Source of the DNA: Nostoc sp. ATCC 43529
GTDB taxonomy: Bacteria > Cyanobacteriota > Cyanobacteriia > Cyanobacteriales > Nostocaceae
Direction: 5' to 3'
DNA: 46,103 nt
Assembly: GCA_003326205.1 (NCBI GenBank)
Contig: LWTK01000032.1
Span: forward strand, 186,708-232,810
The notes under the pieces were generated by a model that was not told the origin of the DNA, searched no databases, and worked only from the letters and a program-made list of their open reading frames with translations. The position numbers were made by a program, and so were the translations under genes. Below, one piece after another: positions 6,016 to 14,783 of the stretch. Within the stretch, counting starts at the first letter, position 1, and each line of letters begins with the position of its first letter.

Positions 6016-8970
6016 ATGAGTCTACTGTTAAAATGTCTTTTAGCGGTCAACAACAATCACCTCAACCGTTATAAAAAACTACTAACTGGCCTTGTTCTGT
6101 TACTGTGCTACCTGAATTTTGACATACAATCTGCTCAGGCTGAAGGTAGTCGCACCCTATATCCCAGTAACGCCCCAGCTAACAGTAGTAGAGCTAACCT
6201 AGAGTGGCGTACTGATACTTATGGCGGTTTGGTGCTGCGACGAACTTTACTCAAAGTCTATGCCAACAAAGATGAGTATATTCTTTTAGGTTCCAGTGCA
6301 GTTGGGGTAAATAATGGTAATATCCGCGTTTACAACCCCGGTCGTGTTAGTGGAAGTATTGGTAGTGAAACTGTCCCCAACACACCAGATTTTGTGTGTT
6401 CTTCTCAACCTGGACGAGGGATTATCTCAAGTCGCCAACAGGAGTTAAATGGCCCCCGTGCGATTTCTGGCGCAGGTAATCCCAACGGCTATATTCCCTG
6501 CTACTACCAGGCTCCATCCACTGGAGTTTATGACATCGTTTTCTACGGGCCTGAAGGAGGTAACTCTGCAAATAATGGCGCTCCCACTGGTGAGATTAAT
6601 TTGAGTAGTGGGAACAACTTTAATGCTCAACAAGGAACTAGTGTTGCAGCTTGGGATGTAACGGTACGCAGTAGCAACCAAACTTCAACAACTGACTTGA
6701 ACGGGCGGTTATTTAGCTATTATCTGGCCTTATTTACTGGTAATAACGCTCGATACCTCAACTTCCCAGTTTATCCAGTAACCACAGATGGCTTCCAATA
6801 TAAAGTAGAACTTAGAGGTACAGATCCTAATGGATTTGTTCTCTATGGTAATCAAACTGGCTTTTTTGACAGTGACGGGATAACGCCTCTGTACCACGAC
6901 ATACTGGGAGCAGATAGTCAGCTGGCAAATCCCCAAGGTGGTGTTAGCTTGGCTCGTCCGCAATACGCTACCTTTTTGAACTCCATCGACACCAACGTCC
7001 TTCCATACGTTGAACGTTACGGACGAAATGGCACTTTAGAGGGGACTGGTATTCCCATTAGCCCAATTATTCCTGTTGTTAGTAATTTACAATTCAACGG
7101 CACAGCTGGAGGAAATAACAGTTCTTACAGTACAGGCGGTACTTTGAGCTTTGAAAGCAATCTTGCAGGTACTTACGAACTGATTATCAGCCGAGATGGC
7201 ATCAATTTTGACCCCACTAACTCGCAAAACCGACTTTTGCGAGGGATTATGCCTACAACTGGACAGCAAGCAATTAATTGGGACGGTAAAGATAACAGTG
7301 GCAATTTTTTTCCGGTTGGCAGTGATTACAAAGTTCGTGTCAGGACTTATGGAGGTGAATATCACTTTCCGTTGCTGGATGCGGAAAACAATTTTACTGG
7401 CGGCCCTACCATTACAATGCTGAATGCCACTAATCCCATAGGCAACAGTAGAGGATTTTACGACGATCGCGGTTATAAAACCATCGGTGGCACTCAAATC
7501 GGTACTTCTGGTCAAGTACTCTGTGGTACTAACCCACCAAACCCAGCCTTCAGCGACCCTGTTAACGGTTTTGATACCGCCAGCAATGACCGGAAATTTG
7601 GTCAAAACGATCTCAGTAATAACAACGGTGGTAATGCTGGGTCATCATGCAACGGCTCTTTTGGAGATACCAAAGGCCTGGATTTATGGACTTATTATCC
7701 CGGTCAAACTGCACCAACTCCATTGAACATTATTGATACAGTTTCACCCAATAATGGCAAAATCATAATCAATGAAGTTTTATATAACGAAACTGGCACA
7801 AATGCTAGTACTAATGATGAATTTATCGAACTTTATAATCCATCTTCATCACCTGTAGATTTGAGCGGTTTGAAGTTAGCAGATGGACACTTAACTGCTG
7901 ATGATAATGATAGTACCAACGGTTTTACTTATACATTTCCTAACGGCACAATCTTACAACCAGGACAATATGCAGTGATTTGGATTGGTGAAAACAACCC
8001 CAATCATCAAGCCACAGGAGCAGCTTTTCAAGCTTGGTTAGGACAAACTCCCAAACTCAACAATTTGGGTGATGATGTTTGGTTGTACGATAATCAAAAT
8101 CAAATTATTGACTATGTTGCCTATGGCAGCGGTAATGAAATTAATACACCTCCGGCGAGTGTTCTCAATCTCTGGGACAACACATATCAGTCCTCTTTAA
8201 TTGGAGTTAATACCGGACAATCTATCAGCTTAACTCCCAATGGACAGGATACCAATACCAGTGCTTGCTGGGAAGCAGCTACAAGTGGGAACGCCAGCAC
8301 ACGATGTCCAAATTATCTACCAACTAGAGACACTGATACCATAGGTACTCGCGTTAACAGCGTCGGCGAAAACAATAACGGTGCTACTGTTACCAATGCA
8401 AAACTTTTGTTAGTCAAACGCATCACCCGCATCAATAATCAAGATTTAACCGATATTGTAGATGGTCGCAGCGACGTGGCGATAACTGCTGCCAACTATC
8501 TACCAGAACCATTCGCTTCTGATGATAACGATGCAAAATGGCCTGCTGGCTATCTGCGGGGATTGATTAATGCTGGGACTGTGAAGCCAGGAGATGAGTT
8601 GGAATACACTATTTACTTTCTCTCCAAGGGGCCGAATGACGCTACTAACGTTAAATTCTGCGACTTAGTTCCGAGTAATGCGACTTTTATTCCCACTGCA
8701 TTTAATGGTAATACACCTAGTGATGGCGGTTTATCAGGAGCAGATCGAGGTATTGCCCTTGCAGTTAGTTCTAGTAATCCTACAGTTTACTTTAGCAATG
8801 TAGAGGATGGCGATCGCGGACGTTTTTACGCTGCTAACGAGTCAGCGCCATCATCCTGCGGTATCAATAGCAATGGCGCTGTAGTAGTGAATATTACCCG
8901 CAGTCCAGATTTACCCAATCTAGCCAAAGACGTTTACGGTTTTATCCGCTTCCGTGCCAAGGTGAAGTAG
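6016..8970 (+). CDS. Secreted protein with lamin-tail and DUF11-like domains
   Basis: A 984-residue predicted exported protein. A hydrophobic signal segment (about 22-36, LLTGLVLLLCYLNF) is followed by a QSAQA cleavage-like site. The middle is beta-rich and Asn/Gly/Ser-rich. Residues about 581-700 match a lamin-tail domain: KIIINEVLYNE, DEFIELYNPS, VDLSGLKLADG and VWLYDNQNQIIDYVAYG. Residues about 855-984 (PGDELEYTIYF, NVKFCDLVP) resemble a DUF11 repeat used in extracellular proteins. The start has AGGAG 14 bases upstream. Such proteins occur on cyanobacterial surfaces or in exopolymer, but the ligand is unknown. Its TAG stop lies inside a palindromic repeat (8967-8994). Confidence 0.83.
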   Translation: MSLLLKCLLAVNNNHLNRYKKLLTGLVLLLCYLNFDIQSAQAEGSRTLYPSNAPANSSRANLEWRTDTYGGLVLRRTLLKVYANKDEYILLGSSAVGVNNGNIRVYNPGRVSGSIGSETVPNTPDFVCSSQPGRGIISSRQQELNGPRAISGAGNPNGYIPCYYQAPSTGVYDIVFYGPEGGNSANNGAPTGEINLSSGNNFNAQQGTSVAAWDVTVRSSNQTSTTDLNGRLFSYYLALFTGNNARYLNFPVYPVTTDGFQYKVELRGTDPNGFVLYGNQTGFFDSDGITPLYHDILGADSQLANPQGGVSLARPQYATFLNSIDTNVLPYVERYGRNGTLEGTGIPISPIIPVVSNLQFNGTAGGNNSSYSTGGTLSFESNLAGTYELIISRDGINFDPTNSQNRLLRGIMPTTGQQAINWDGKDNSGNFFPVGSDYKVRVRTYGGEYHFPLLDAENNFTGGPTITMLNATNPIGNSRGFYDDRGYKTIGGTQIGTSGQVLCGTNPPNPAFSDPVNGFDTASNDRKFGQNDLSNNNGGNAGSSCNGSFGDTKGLDLWTYYPGQTAPTPLNIIDTVSPNNGKIIINEVLYNETGTNASTNDEFIELYNPSSSPVDLSGLKLADGHLTADDNDSTNGFTYTFPNGTILQPGQYAVIWIGENNPNHQATGAAFQAWLGQTPKLNNLGDDVWLYDNQNQIIDYVAYGSGNEINTPPASVLNLWDNTYQSSLIGVNTGQSISLTPNGQDTNTSACWEAATSGNASTRCPNYLPTRDTDTIGTRVNSVGENNNGATVTNAKLLLVKRITRINNQDLTDIVDGRSDVAITAANYLPEPFASDDNDAKWPAGYLRGLINAGTVKPGDELEYTIYFLSKGPNDATNVKFCDLVPSNATFIPTAFNGNTPSDGGLSGADRGIALAVSSSNPTVYFSNVEDGDRGRFYAANESAPSSCGINSNGAVVVNITRSPDLPNLAKDVYGFIRFRAKVK

Positions 8971-8994
8971 AAACGCGATTAATCGCGTCTGTAC
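8967..8994. repeat. Palindromic element overlapping a stop codon
   Basis: ACGCGATTAATCGCGT (8973-8988) is a perfect 16-bp palindrome inside a longer imperfect one running from GTAG to GTAC. The first bases include the TAG stop of the secreted-protein gene. It has the same outer design as the element at 1442-1468 and could serve as a 3'-end hairpin. Confidence 0.75.
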
Positions 8995-9050
8995 AAGAGT
9001 TAGGAGTTATTCTCCTTGTCCCCCTTGTCCCCTTGTCCCCCCAAACCCCT

Positions 9051-9311
9051 TTAGCCGCCGCTAACTGGGGGAATTAACACAACTTCATCGCCATCTTGTA
9101 AGAGGGTATCTGGTTCAACAAATATCAAATTAATCCCAAAGCGCGTAACGTCGCGCCATTGGGAGAGTTCGGGGTGTTCGGCTATGAGGCGATCGCATAT
9201 TGCTTTCACCGGAGTACCATTGGGAAATTCCAGTATCAGTTCTGAAACCTTAAAAGCTTCTTGATAAGCGGCGAACAATTTGACGGTAACGGTGATTGCA
9301 GATTTAGACAT
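9051..9311 (-). CDS. moaD: MoaD/ThiS-family sulfur carrier protein (molybdopterin synthase small subunit)
   Basis: An 86-residue beta-grasp protein. It has the family features VTVKLFAAYQEAF near the N-terminus, INLIFVEPDTLLQDGDEV, and the C-terminal IPPVSGG. The Gly-Gly end is the site adenylated by MoeB and converted to thiocarboxylate. With MoaE it would insert sulfur into precursor Z during molybdenum-cofactor synthesis. No other cofactor gene is nearby, so assignment as MoaD rather than another MoaD/ThiS carrier rests on sequence only. It converges with the upstream plus-strand gene across a CTTGTCCCC-rich spacer. Confidence 0.85.
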   Translation of the reverse strand: MSKSAITVTVKLFAAYQEAFKVSELILEFPNGTPVKAICDRLIAEHPELSQWRDVTRFGINLIFVEPDTLLQDGDEVVLIPPVSGG

Positions 9312-9593
9312 ACAACAGCTTTGGCACGGCCAGCAAGTATTTTAATGCTTGACAAGTACCCTTAATTTTTGAAATTTATTATACATTACTAAGCAGGTGG
9401 GCACAAATCAACATCGAATAATATTGCCACACTTAAGTAATACCTTAGCTTTATAGGACTGTAATTTAATTTTTGAAAAATTTGCCTTTAACTTGAAAAG
9501 CCTCCAGCCCTACTTCTTACTCCTTACCTCTGGCGCTTGCGTTGCGCTTCCCACACCACGTAGATAATTTCAAAAATCAAATATGATTCCTAT

Positions 9594-11972
9594 ATGAGTT
9601 ATTGCCTCAATCCTAATTGTCCAAATCCTGCTGATTTAATGAATGCCAACAGTAACGTTTTCTGCCGTAATTGTGGGGCAAGCTTGTTACTAAAAAACAA
9701 ATACCGAGTAATTAACTTATTAGGTAGTGGAGGTTTTTCTCGGACTTTTGAAGTAGAAGACAATGGAACGAAAAAAGTACTCAAGGTTTTGAATTTATCT
9801 TTATTTAAAGATTCAGATAAAAAATCTAAGATAGTTAATTTATTTCAGCGAGAAGCTGAAGTATTAATTCGTTTAAATCATTCAGGAATTCCTCAAGTTG
9901 AGCCAGATGGATATTTTGAACTGAATTTTTCAAATTGTCCAGAGCCACTATACTGCTTGGTAATGGAAAAAATTGAGGGTTTAAATTTACAACAATGGTT
10001 AAAAAATCGCGATAATAAACCCATCACACCAGAACTAGCGATCGCTTATTTAAAACAAATACTAAAAATTTTACAGCAAGTTCACGCTCAAGGGTATTTT
10101 CATCGGGATATTAAACCAGCCAACATCATGGTTAAACCAGATGGAAAGCTTGTTTTAATTGACTTTGGCGCAGTACGCGATTTAGCACAAACTTATGTGC
10201 AGCAAGAAAATGAAAATACCATAGTTGGTACAGTGGGTTACTCATCGCCAGAACAAATGAAAGGCACAGTAGTAAAGCAATCAGATTTTTTTGCTTTGGG
10301 ACGAACTTTTGTGCATTTACTAACTGGAAAGCCGCCATTGAATCTGGCAGAAGACCACCAAACAGGTAAGTTAATTTGGCGCGACCAAATTATATTTAAC
10401 TCAAATTATTGGAGAAACTGGTTAGATAAATTGAGGTGGCGATCGCTTTTTGATTTGCTTGATGAAATGATGGAACCATACTGGAAAAATCGCCCAGAAA
10501 ATACTCAAGTAATTTTACGACGCCTGAACCACCCAATTACCTTACCACGTATTCCTCCTTGGGTAGCTGGCACGGCTATTTTATTTGGAATTGGATTACC
10601 TAGCAGTTATTGGTATTTCAATGGAGTAAAAGGATGTTCCAAGATTTGGCTGAGGAGTTTTACTTTAGAAGATAATATTAGCTGTGGCGAAGAAATTCTG
10701 TTACCAAATATCAATATGAAAGTAACAGAAAAAGAACGAGGAGTAAAGGCGATCGCGGCAGGAAATTATCAAGATGCAATTACTTGGTTAAACAAGGCGT
10801 GGCAAAAATATCGTGACCCCGAAACTTTGATTTATCTTAATAACAGCAGCTTAGAAGTTGAGAAAATTAATGCCTACACTATTGCTGTTGTCTTACCTCT
10901 GGGCAATAATAATGATAACATCAACTCCAGCAAAGAAATATTGCGTGGTGTCGCACAAGCACAAAATGAGTTTAATCAAAAATACAAAAACCAAAAACTA
11001 GGTTTAAAAGTTTTGATAGCTAGTGATAACAATCAAGAAGACGATGCTCAAAAAATAGCAGAAAATTTAGTTAACAAGGGTGATGTTCTAGCTGTTATCG
11101 GTCATTTGAGAAGTGATACAACTCTAGAAGCAATCAAAATTTATCAAGCACATCACCTATTATTAGTTTCTGCAACGGCCACATCAGAATCCTTATCTAC
11201 ATCCTGTCAATCAAATTATCCTAATTGTTTTTTTCGTGTTGTTCCTAGCAATCGTGTTATTGCGGAAAATCTAGCTAATTACTTGAAAAAAGAAAATAAA
11301 TTAAAAGCAGCAATATTTTTTAATCCTAATAATAATTATAGTAGCTCTTTGCAAGGACAAATTAAAGGTAGACTTTCTGAGTTAGGCGGAGAAGTGGTAG
11401 TAGAGTTATCTCTATATGACAATTTAGAATCTAATATAAATCAGGTGAAACAACAGAAAGCAAATGTAATTGTTTTATTTCCGACTACGGATGGACTCAC
11501 TTCTGATTCTGCACTTCAGGTAATTGAATACGCAAAAAAAAATAAATATTTAGTAGTTGGTGGAGATAGTCTAGATAATAATAAGCTGCTCAAAGCAATA
11601 GTAGGCAACCAAGCAGGTGCAGTAGTGGCTATACCTTGGCATCCCAGAAGTAATTTAAATCGGGATTTTCCCAAACAAGTAGAGAAGATTTGGGGAAAAA
11701 CAGGGAATTGGTACACTGCATTATCTTACGATGCGACTCGTGTATTGCTAACAGCCTTAGAAAAAATACCATCACCTAGCCGTGAAAATCTACAACAAGC
11801 GATCGCTGAAACTAATTTTAAAGCAAGTGGCGCCACAGGCTTAATTTCTTTTAAACCAAATGGCGATCGCCAGCAGGATAATATTCATTTAGTGAAAATA
11901 GTACAAAATCCTAATACAGGACAAATTGAATTTCTACCTTTAAATTTACCAAAGCAATTTATAGCTGATTAA
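9594..11972 (+). CDS. Receptor-like Ser/Thr kinase fused to a periplasmic-binding-protein domain
   Basis: A 792-residue protein. An N-terminal zinc-ribbon-like segment has C4, C9, C24 and C27. The kinase domain spans about 37-312: glycine loop LGSGGFSRTF (43-52), K64, catalytic HRDIKPAN (170-177), DFG at 190-192, and GTVGYSSPEQM. A hydrophobic helix lies at about 322-341. A short TPR-like stretch (about 383-408) precedes a type-I periplasmic binding domain (about 427-785) like Leu/Ile/Val-binding proteins (YTIAVVLPLG, VIGHLRSD). All key kinase residues are present, so activity is expected. The layout suggests a sensor that binds a small ligand outside the membrane and phosphorylates inside; the ligand is unknown. 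A hairpin terminator follows at 12019-12056. Confidence 0.88.
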   Translation: MSYCLNPNCPNPADLMNANSNVFCRNCGASLLLKNKYRVINLLGSGGFSRTFEVEDNGTKKVLKVLNLSLFKDSDKKSKIVNLFQREAEVLIRLNHSGIPQVEPDGYFELNFSNCPEPLYCLVMEKIEGLNLQQWLKNRDNKPITPELAIAYLKQILKILQQVHAQGYFHRDIKPANIMVKPDGKLVLIDFGAVRDLAQTYVQQENENTIVGTVGYSSPEQMKGTVVKQSDFFALGRTFVHLLTGKPPLNLAEDHQTGKLIWRDQIIFNSNYWRNWLDKLRWRSLFDLLDEMMEPYWKNRPENTQVILRRLNHPITLPRIPPWVAGTAILFGIGLPSSYWYFNGVKGCSKIWLRSFTLEDNISCGEEILLPNINMKVTEKERGVKAIAAGNYQDAITWLNKAWQKYRDPETLIYLNNSSLEVEKINAYTIAVVLPLGNNNDNINSSKEILRGVAQAQNEFNQKYKNQKLGLKVLIASDNNQEDDAQKIAENLVNKGDVLAVIGHLRSDTTLEAIKIYQAHHLLLVSATATSESLSTSCQSNYPNCFFRVVPSNRVIAENLANYLKKENKLKAAIFFNPNNNYSSSLQGQIKGRLSELGGEVVVELSLYDNLESNINQVKQQKANVIVLFPTTDGLTSDSALQVIEYAKKNKYLVVGGDSLDNNKLLKAIVGNQAGAVVAIPWHPRSNLNRDFPKQVEKIWGKTGNWYTALSYDATRVLLTALEKIPSPSRENLQQAIAETNFKASGATGLISFKPNGDRQQDNIHLVKIVQNPNTGQIEFLPLNLPKQFIAD

Positions 11973-12018
11973 TTTTTAGGTTATTCGCAAGCAAAGATAC
12001 ACGATATAGTAATGGTTA

Positions 12019-12056
12019 TTCCCGATTTTTATAAAAATCGGGAATTTTATTTTTTA
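12019..12056 (+). terminator. Rho-independent terminator after the kinase gene
   Basis: TTCCCGATTTTT (12019-12030) pairs with AAAAATCGGGAA (12033-12044), and is followed by TTTTATTTTTT. It lies 47 bp after the kinase stop codon. Confidence 0.85.
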
Positions 12057-12153
12057 GAACACTCTAAGTTGAAGTATTTCAGAGCCAGAAATGAGAATGT
12101 AGCGTACTATGACTTATTACAGCAGATTGCAAGTTGGTGAGGTACAGATCATA

Positions 12154-12181
12154 GTAGGGGCGCTAAGCTTGGCGCCCCTAC
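12154..12181. repeat. Small inverted repeat GTAGGGGCGC / GCGCCCCTAC
   Basis: Perfect 10-bp arms at 12154-12163 and 12172-12181 around TAAGCTTG. It lies between the convergent kinase and EbsA-like genes. This type of GTAGGGGCGC hairpin is a dispersed repeat in cyanobacterial genomes; a second role as a minus-strand 3' hairpin is possible. Confidence 0.75.
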
Positions 12182-12256
12182 CCGTGTACTTCATTTACCT
12201 GAAAAACGCTGTAAGTTTCTTCTTGGTTATCAAAGTATTGTGAATTGAGAATTCCG

Positions 12257-12631
12257 TCACTCATCTATGCGTAGAAGCTTGCGATAAAATGGCTGTGAAA
12301 AATCGGTAGCACGATAACGTTTATAGTTTTCCATAAGTTCAATTAAATAATTAATAAACTCAAAACTCGCCATCATTAGTTCGTAACTCAGTTCAGCATT
12401 GCCATCAAACTGTACTCGACAACGCGTTAAATCTGAAGGTAGGGTAGCAACATTCCAAGAAGCAACAAAAGGGACATGTTCGCTAGCTTCTATTTTTCGA
12501 TGCCCCTCTAAAACCCCTTTTTGATAAAGACTAATGGCAAAAGGTAAAAGATTCCTTTTAGCGCCCTGAACATAAGGTAAGTAAACACTGGCTTGTTGTT
12601 GAGTAGCTGGTTGGAGTTGCTCAATAGACAT
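12257..12631 (-). CDS. ebsA: EbsA-like protein (type IV pilus / biofilm related), probable
   Basis: A 124-residue soluble protein without signal peptide. Motifs include VYLPYVQGAKRNLLPFAISL, PFVASWNVATLPSDLTRCRV, and a C-terminal FYRKLLRID. I recognise this as the conserved cyanobacterial family annotated as EbsA, a component needed for type IV pilus assembly and self-suppression of biofilm in Synechococcus elongatus. The assignment is from remembered family resemblance, so it is moderate. No other pilus genes are in the window. It is transcribed alone, towards the kinase gene. Confidence 0.6.
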   Translation of the reverse strand: MSIEQLQPATQQQASVYLPYVQGAKRNLLPFAISLYQKGVLEGHRKIEASEHVPFVASWNVATLPSDLTRCRVQFDGNAELSYELMMASFEFINYLIELMENYKRYRATDFSQPFYRKLLRIDE

Positions 12632-13261
12632 TATTCAATACTCCTCAAGTTATTTGGCAACTGGCGATAGACTCTTAGTAGTATTCCCAAAAAATGTGTT
12701 TAAAGCACATAGTAGGGAGTGGGGGAGATGGGGGGGGACGCGGGGAATAACTAATGACCAATGACCAATGACCAATGACCAATGACTAATGACTAATGAC
12801 CAATAAATAAAGTTACTGCTAAGAAATATTAAAATTTCGGTTACAATAAGGCTGCATTAACTTTTATCGAAGTTGGGGCAATACACCAAAAAATCCCTGC
12901 TATAAAGTGGTGGATGCTGTTATTGCTGTTTCTTCCCGGAATAAAATGCTGCTGCCTTGCGATCGCTTCGCCTAAACTAGAGTTTCCATTGGTGAAGCTC
13001 CATACTCTACAAGCTTCCTGGCTAAGGGGCTATTAAAGGAATCAAGCTTGCGTCTAAGAGTGGCAAATGTGGTTAATGTTAAGGTAATTAAACACAGTAG
13101 CAGTAACAAAAATGGTAGTCCCAGAAGCTCTAGGCTAAGGGATGGTGGGTGTTACAGTTTACCCATTCCGAGTTAATATCGGGAAAAGTAATTAGGGATA
13201 TTTGTCCGTAAAATTACTAACTGTAGACAAATAGTGGTTTTTGAATCAAGCAACCCAACCT
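12632..13261. other. Gene-free region upstream of the glycosyltransferase
   Basis: About 630 bp without a supportable gene. It contains a G-rich stretch (12717-12746), the 7-bp array at 12753-12801, and an AT-rich remainder with one GCGATCGC near 12960. The promoter of the glycosyltransferase gene should be here, but no clear element was identified. Confidence 0.5.
12753..12801. repeat. 7-bp STRR array (AATGACC x7)
   Basis: Seven consecutive units, AATGACC or AATGACT, followed by a partial AAT. It is the STRR2 type (TTGGTCA on the other strand) known in heterocystous cyanobacteria. Confidence 0.92.
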
Positions 13262-14668
13262 ATGCCAGCGAATTCCTGGCCCGAAAAAGATTCTTATCAA
13301 GAGCTTGATCCACTCAACTCCTTGTTGTCTGACCTCTCAGTAGATGAGGAGTCTGTGTTAGAGACAGAATCTGTGTCTCTACCATCCCGGTTTCAAGGCC
13401 GTAGACGTAAAGCAGCTCTGGTCTTGACTATCGTCTGGAGTGGCACGATCGCTCTGCATTTAGTTTCTTGGGCATCCATATTCATATTAGGATTGACCAC
13501 CGTTTTAGGTCTTCATGCTTTGGTGGTAGTGTTTACTAAACCTCGTCGCTCACCAAAAGAAATGCAGGGAGATTATCCCTATGTATCTGTGTTAGTGGCT
13601 GCGAAAAATGAGGAAGCGGTAATTAGTAAATTAGCCCAAAATCTTTGTAATCTGGACTATCCAGATGGCAAATACGAAGTATGGATAATTGACGATCGCA
13701 GCACTGATAATACACCCCATTTATTAGCAGAATTACAACAGAAATATGACAAACTGAAAGTACTTACTCGCTCAGCAGACGCTGGTGGCGGGAAGTCGGG
13801 GGCGTTGAATCAAGTACTGCCTCTGACAAAGGGCGAAATCATCGCAGTATTTGATGCTGATGCCCAGGTGACACCAGATTTATTATCACAGGTAATACCT
13901 TTATTCCAAAGAGAAAATGTCGGGGCGGTGCAAGTGCGAAAAGCGATCGCCAACGCCAAAGAAAATTTTTGGACTAAGGGTCAAATGGCAGAAATGGCAC
14001 TTGATACCTGGTTTCAGCAACAGCGGACAGCCCTTGGTGGAATTGGCGAACTGCGCGGCAATGGTCAATTTGTTAGACGTTCAGCTTTACAAAGCTGTGG
14101 TGGCTGGAATGAAGAAACCATCACCGATGACTTGGATTTAACAATCCGCTTGCATTTGGAAAAATGGGATATTGAGTGTGTTTTCCATCCAGCAGTGCAA
14201 GAAGAAGGAGTGACAAAAGCCATTGCACTCTGGCATCAGCGTAACCGTTGGGCAGAAGGCGGATATCAGCGCTACTTGGATTATTGGGATTTAATTCTCA
14301 AAAATCGCATGGGAACCCGTAAAAGCTGGGATTTGCTGATGTTTATGCTGATTATGTACATTTTGCCCACAGCAGCAATACCAGATTTATTAATGGCGAT
14401 CGCTCGTCATCGTCCACCAATATTAAGCCCCATCACAACCTTGTCCGTCAGCATGTCGATGGTGGGAATGTTTACGGGTTTGAGGCGGATACGTCAAGAG
14501 CGGGAATTTTCATTTTCTACGTATTTTACCTTACTACTACAGACTATACGCGGCAGTTTATACATGTTGCATTGGCTAGTAGTTATGAGCAGTACAACCG
14601 CCCGCATGTCCATCAGACCAAAGCGTCTGAAATGGGTGAAAACCTTGCACACTGGGGCTGGGGAATAG
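13262..14668 (+). CDS. Membrane-associated GT2 family glycosyltransferase
   Basis: A 468-residue processive-type glycosyltransferase. Two predicted helices at about 51-91 precede the GT-A domain. Motifs are VAAKNEE (112-118), IIDDRSTDN (142-150), FDAD (197-200), the acceptor TDDLD (288-292) and QRNRW (326-330), the QxxRW signature of cellulose synthase/IcaA-like enzymes. Further membrane helices follow (about 358-383, 390-407, 425-444). It likely transfers a sugar, perhaps extending a polysaccharide or glycolipid; the sugar cannot be told. The ATG at 13262 is preferred; a TTG at 13241 would add seven residues. Neither has a clear Shine-Dalgarno. It converges with dnaX. Confidence 0.87.
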   Translation: MPANSWPEKDSYQELDPLNSLLSDLSVDEESVLETESVSLPSRFQGRRRKAALVLTIVWSGTIALHLVSWASIFILGLTTVLGLHALVVVFTKPRRSPKEMQGDYPYVSVLVAAKNEEAVISKLAQNLCNLDYPDGKYEVWIIDDRSTDNTPHLLAELQQKYDKLKVLTRSADAGGGKSGALNQVLPLTKGEIIAVFDADAQVTPDLLSQVIPLFQRENVGAVQVRKAIANAKENFWTKGQMAEMALDTWFQQQRTALGGIGELRGNGQFVRRSALQSCGGWNEETITDDLDLTIRLHLEKWDIECVFHPAVQEEGVTKAIALWHQRNRWAEGGYQRYLDYWDLILKNRMGTRKSWDLLMFMLIMYILPTAAIPDLLMAIARHRPPILSPITTLSVSMSMVGMFTGLRRIRQEREFSFSTYFTLLLQTIRGSLYMLHWLVVMSSTTARMSIRPKRLKWVKTLHTGAGE

Positions 14669-14732
14669 GGTATGGGGCATGGGAAAGAAGCACGGGAGGC
14701 AGGGGAGGCAGGGGAGGCAGGGGGAGAAATAA

Positions 14733-14779
14733 CCAATGCCCAATGCCCAATGCCCCATGCCCAATGCCCAATGCCCAAT
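14733..14779. repeat. 7-bp STRR array (CCAATGC x6) with a preceding 9-bp array
   Basis: Six full CCAATGC-type units plus a partial one lie between the convergent glycosyltransferase and dnaX stop codons. Directly before them, about 14694-14726, GGGGAGGCA is repeated three to four times. Confidence 0.9.
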
Positions 14780-14783
14780 TTAT

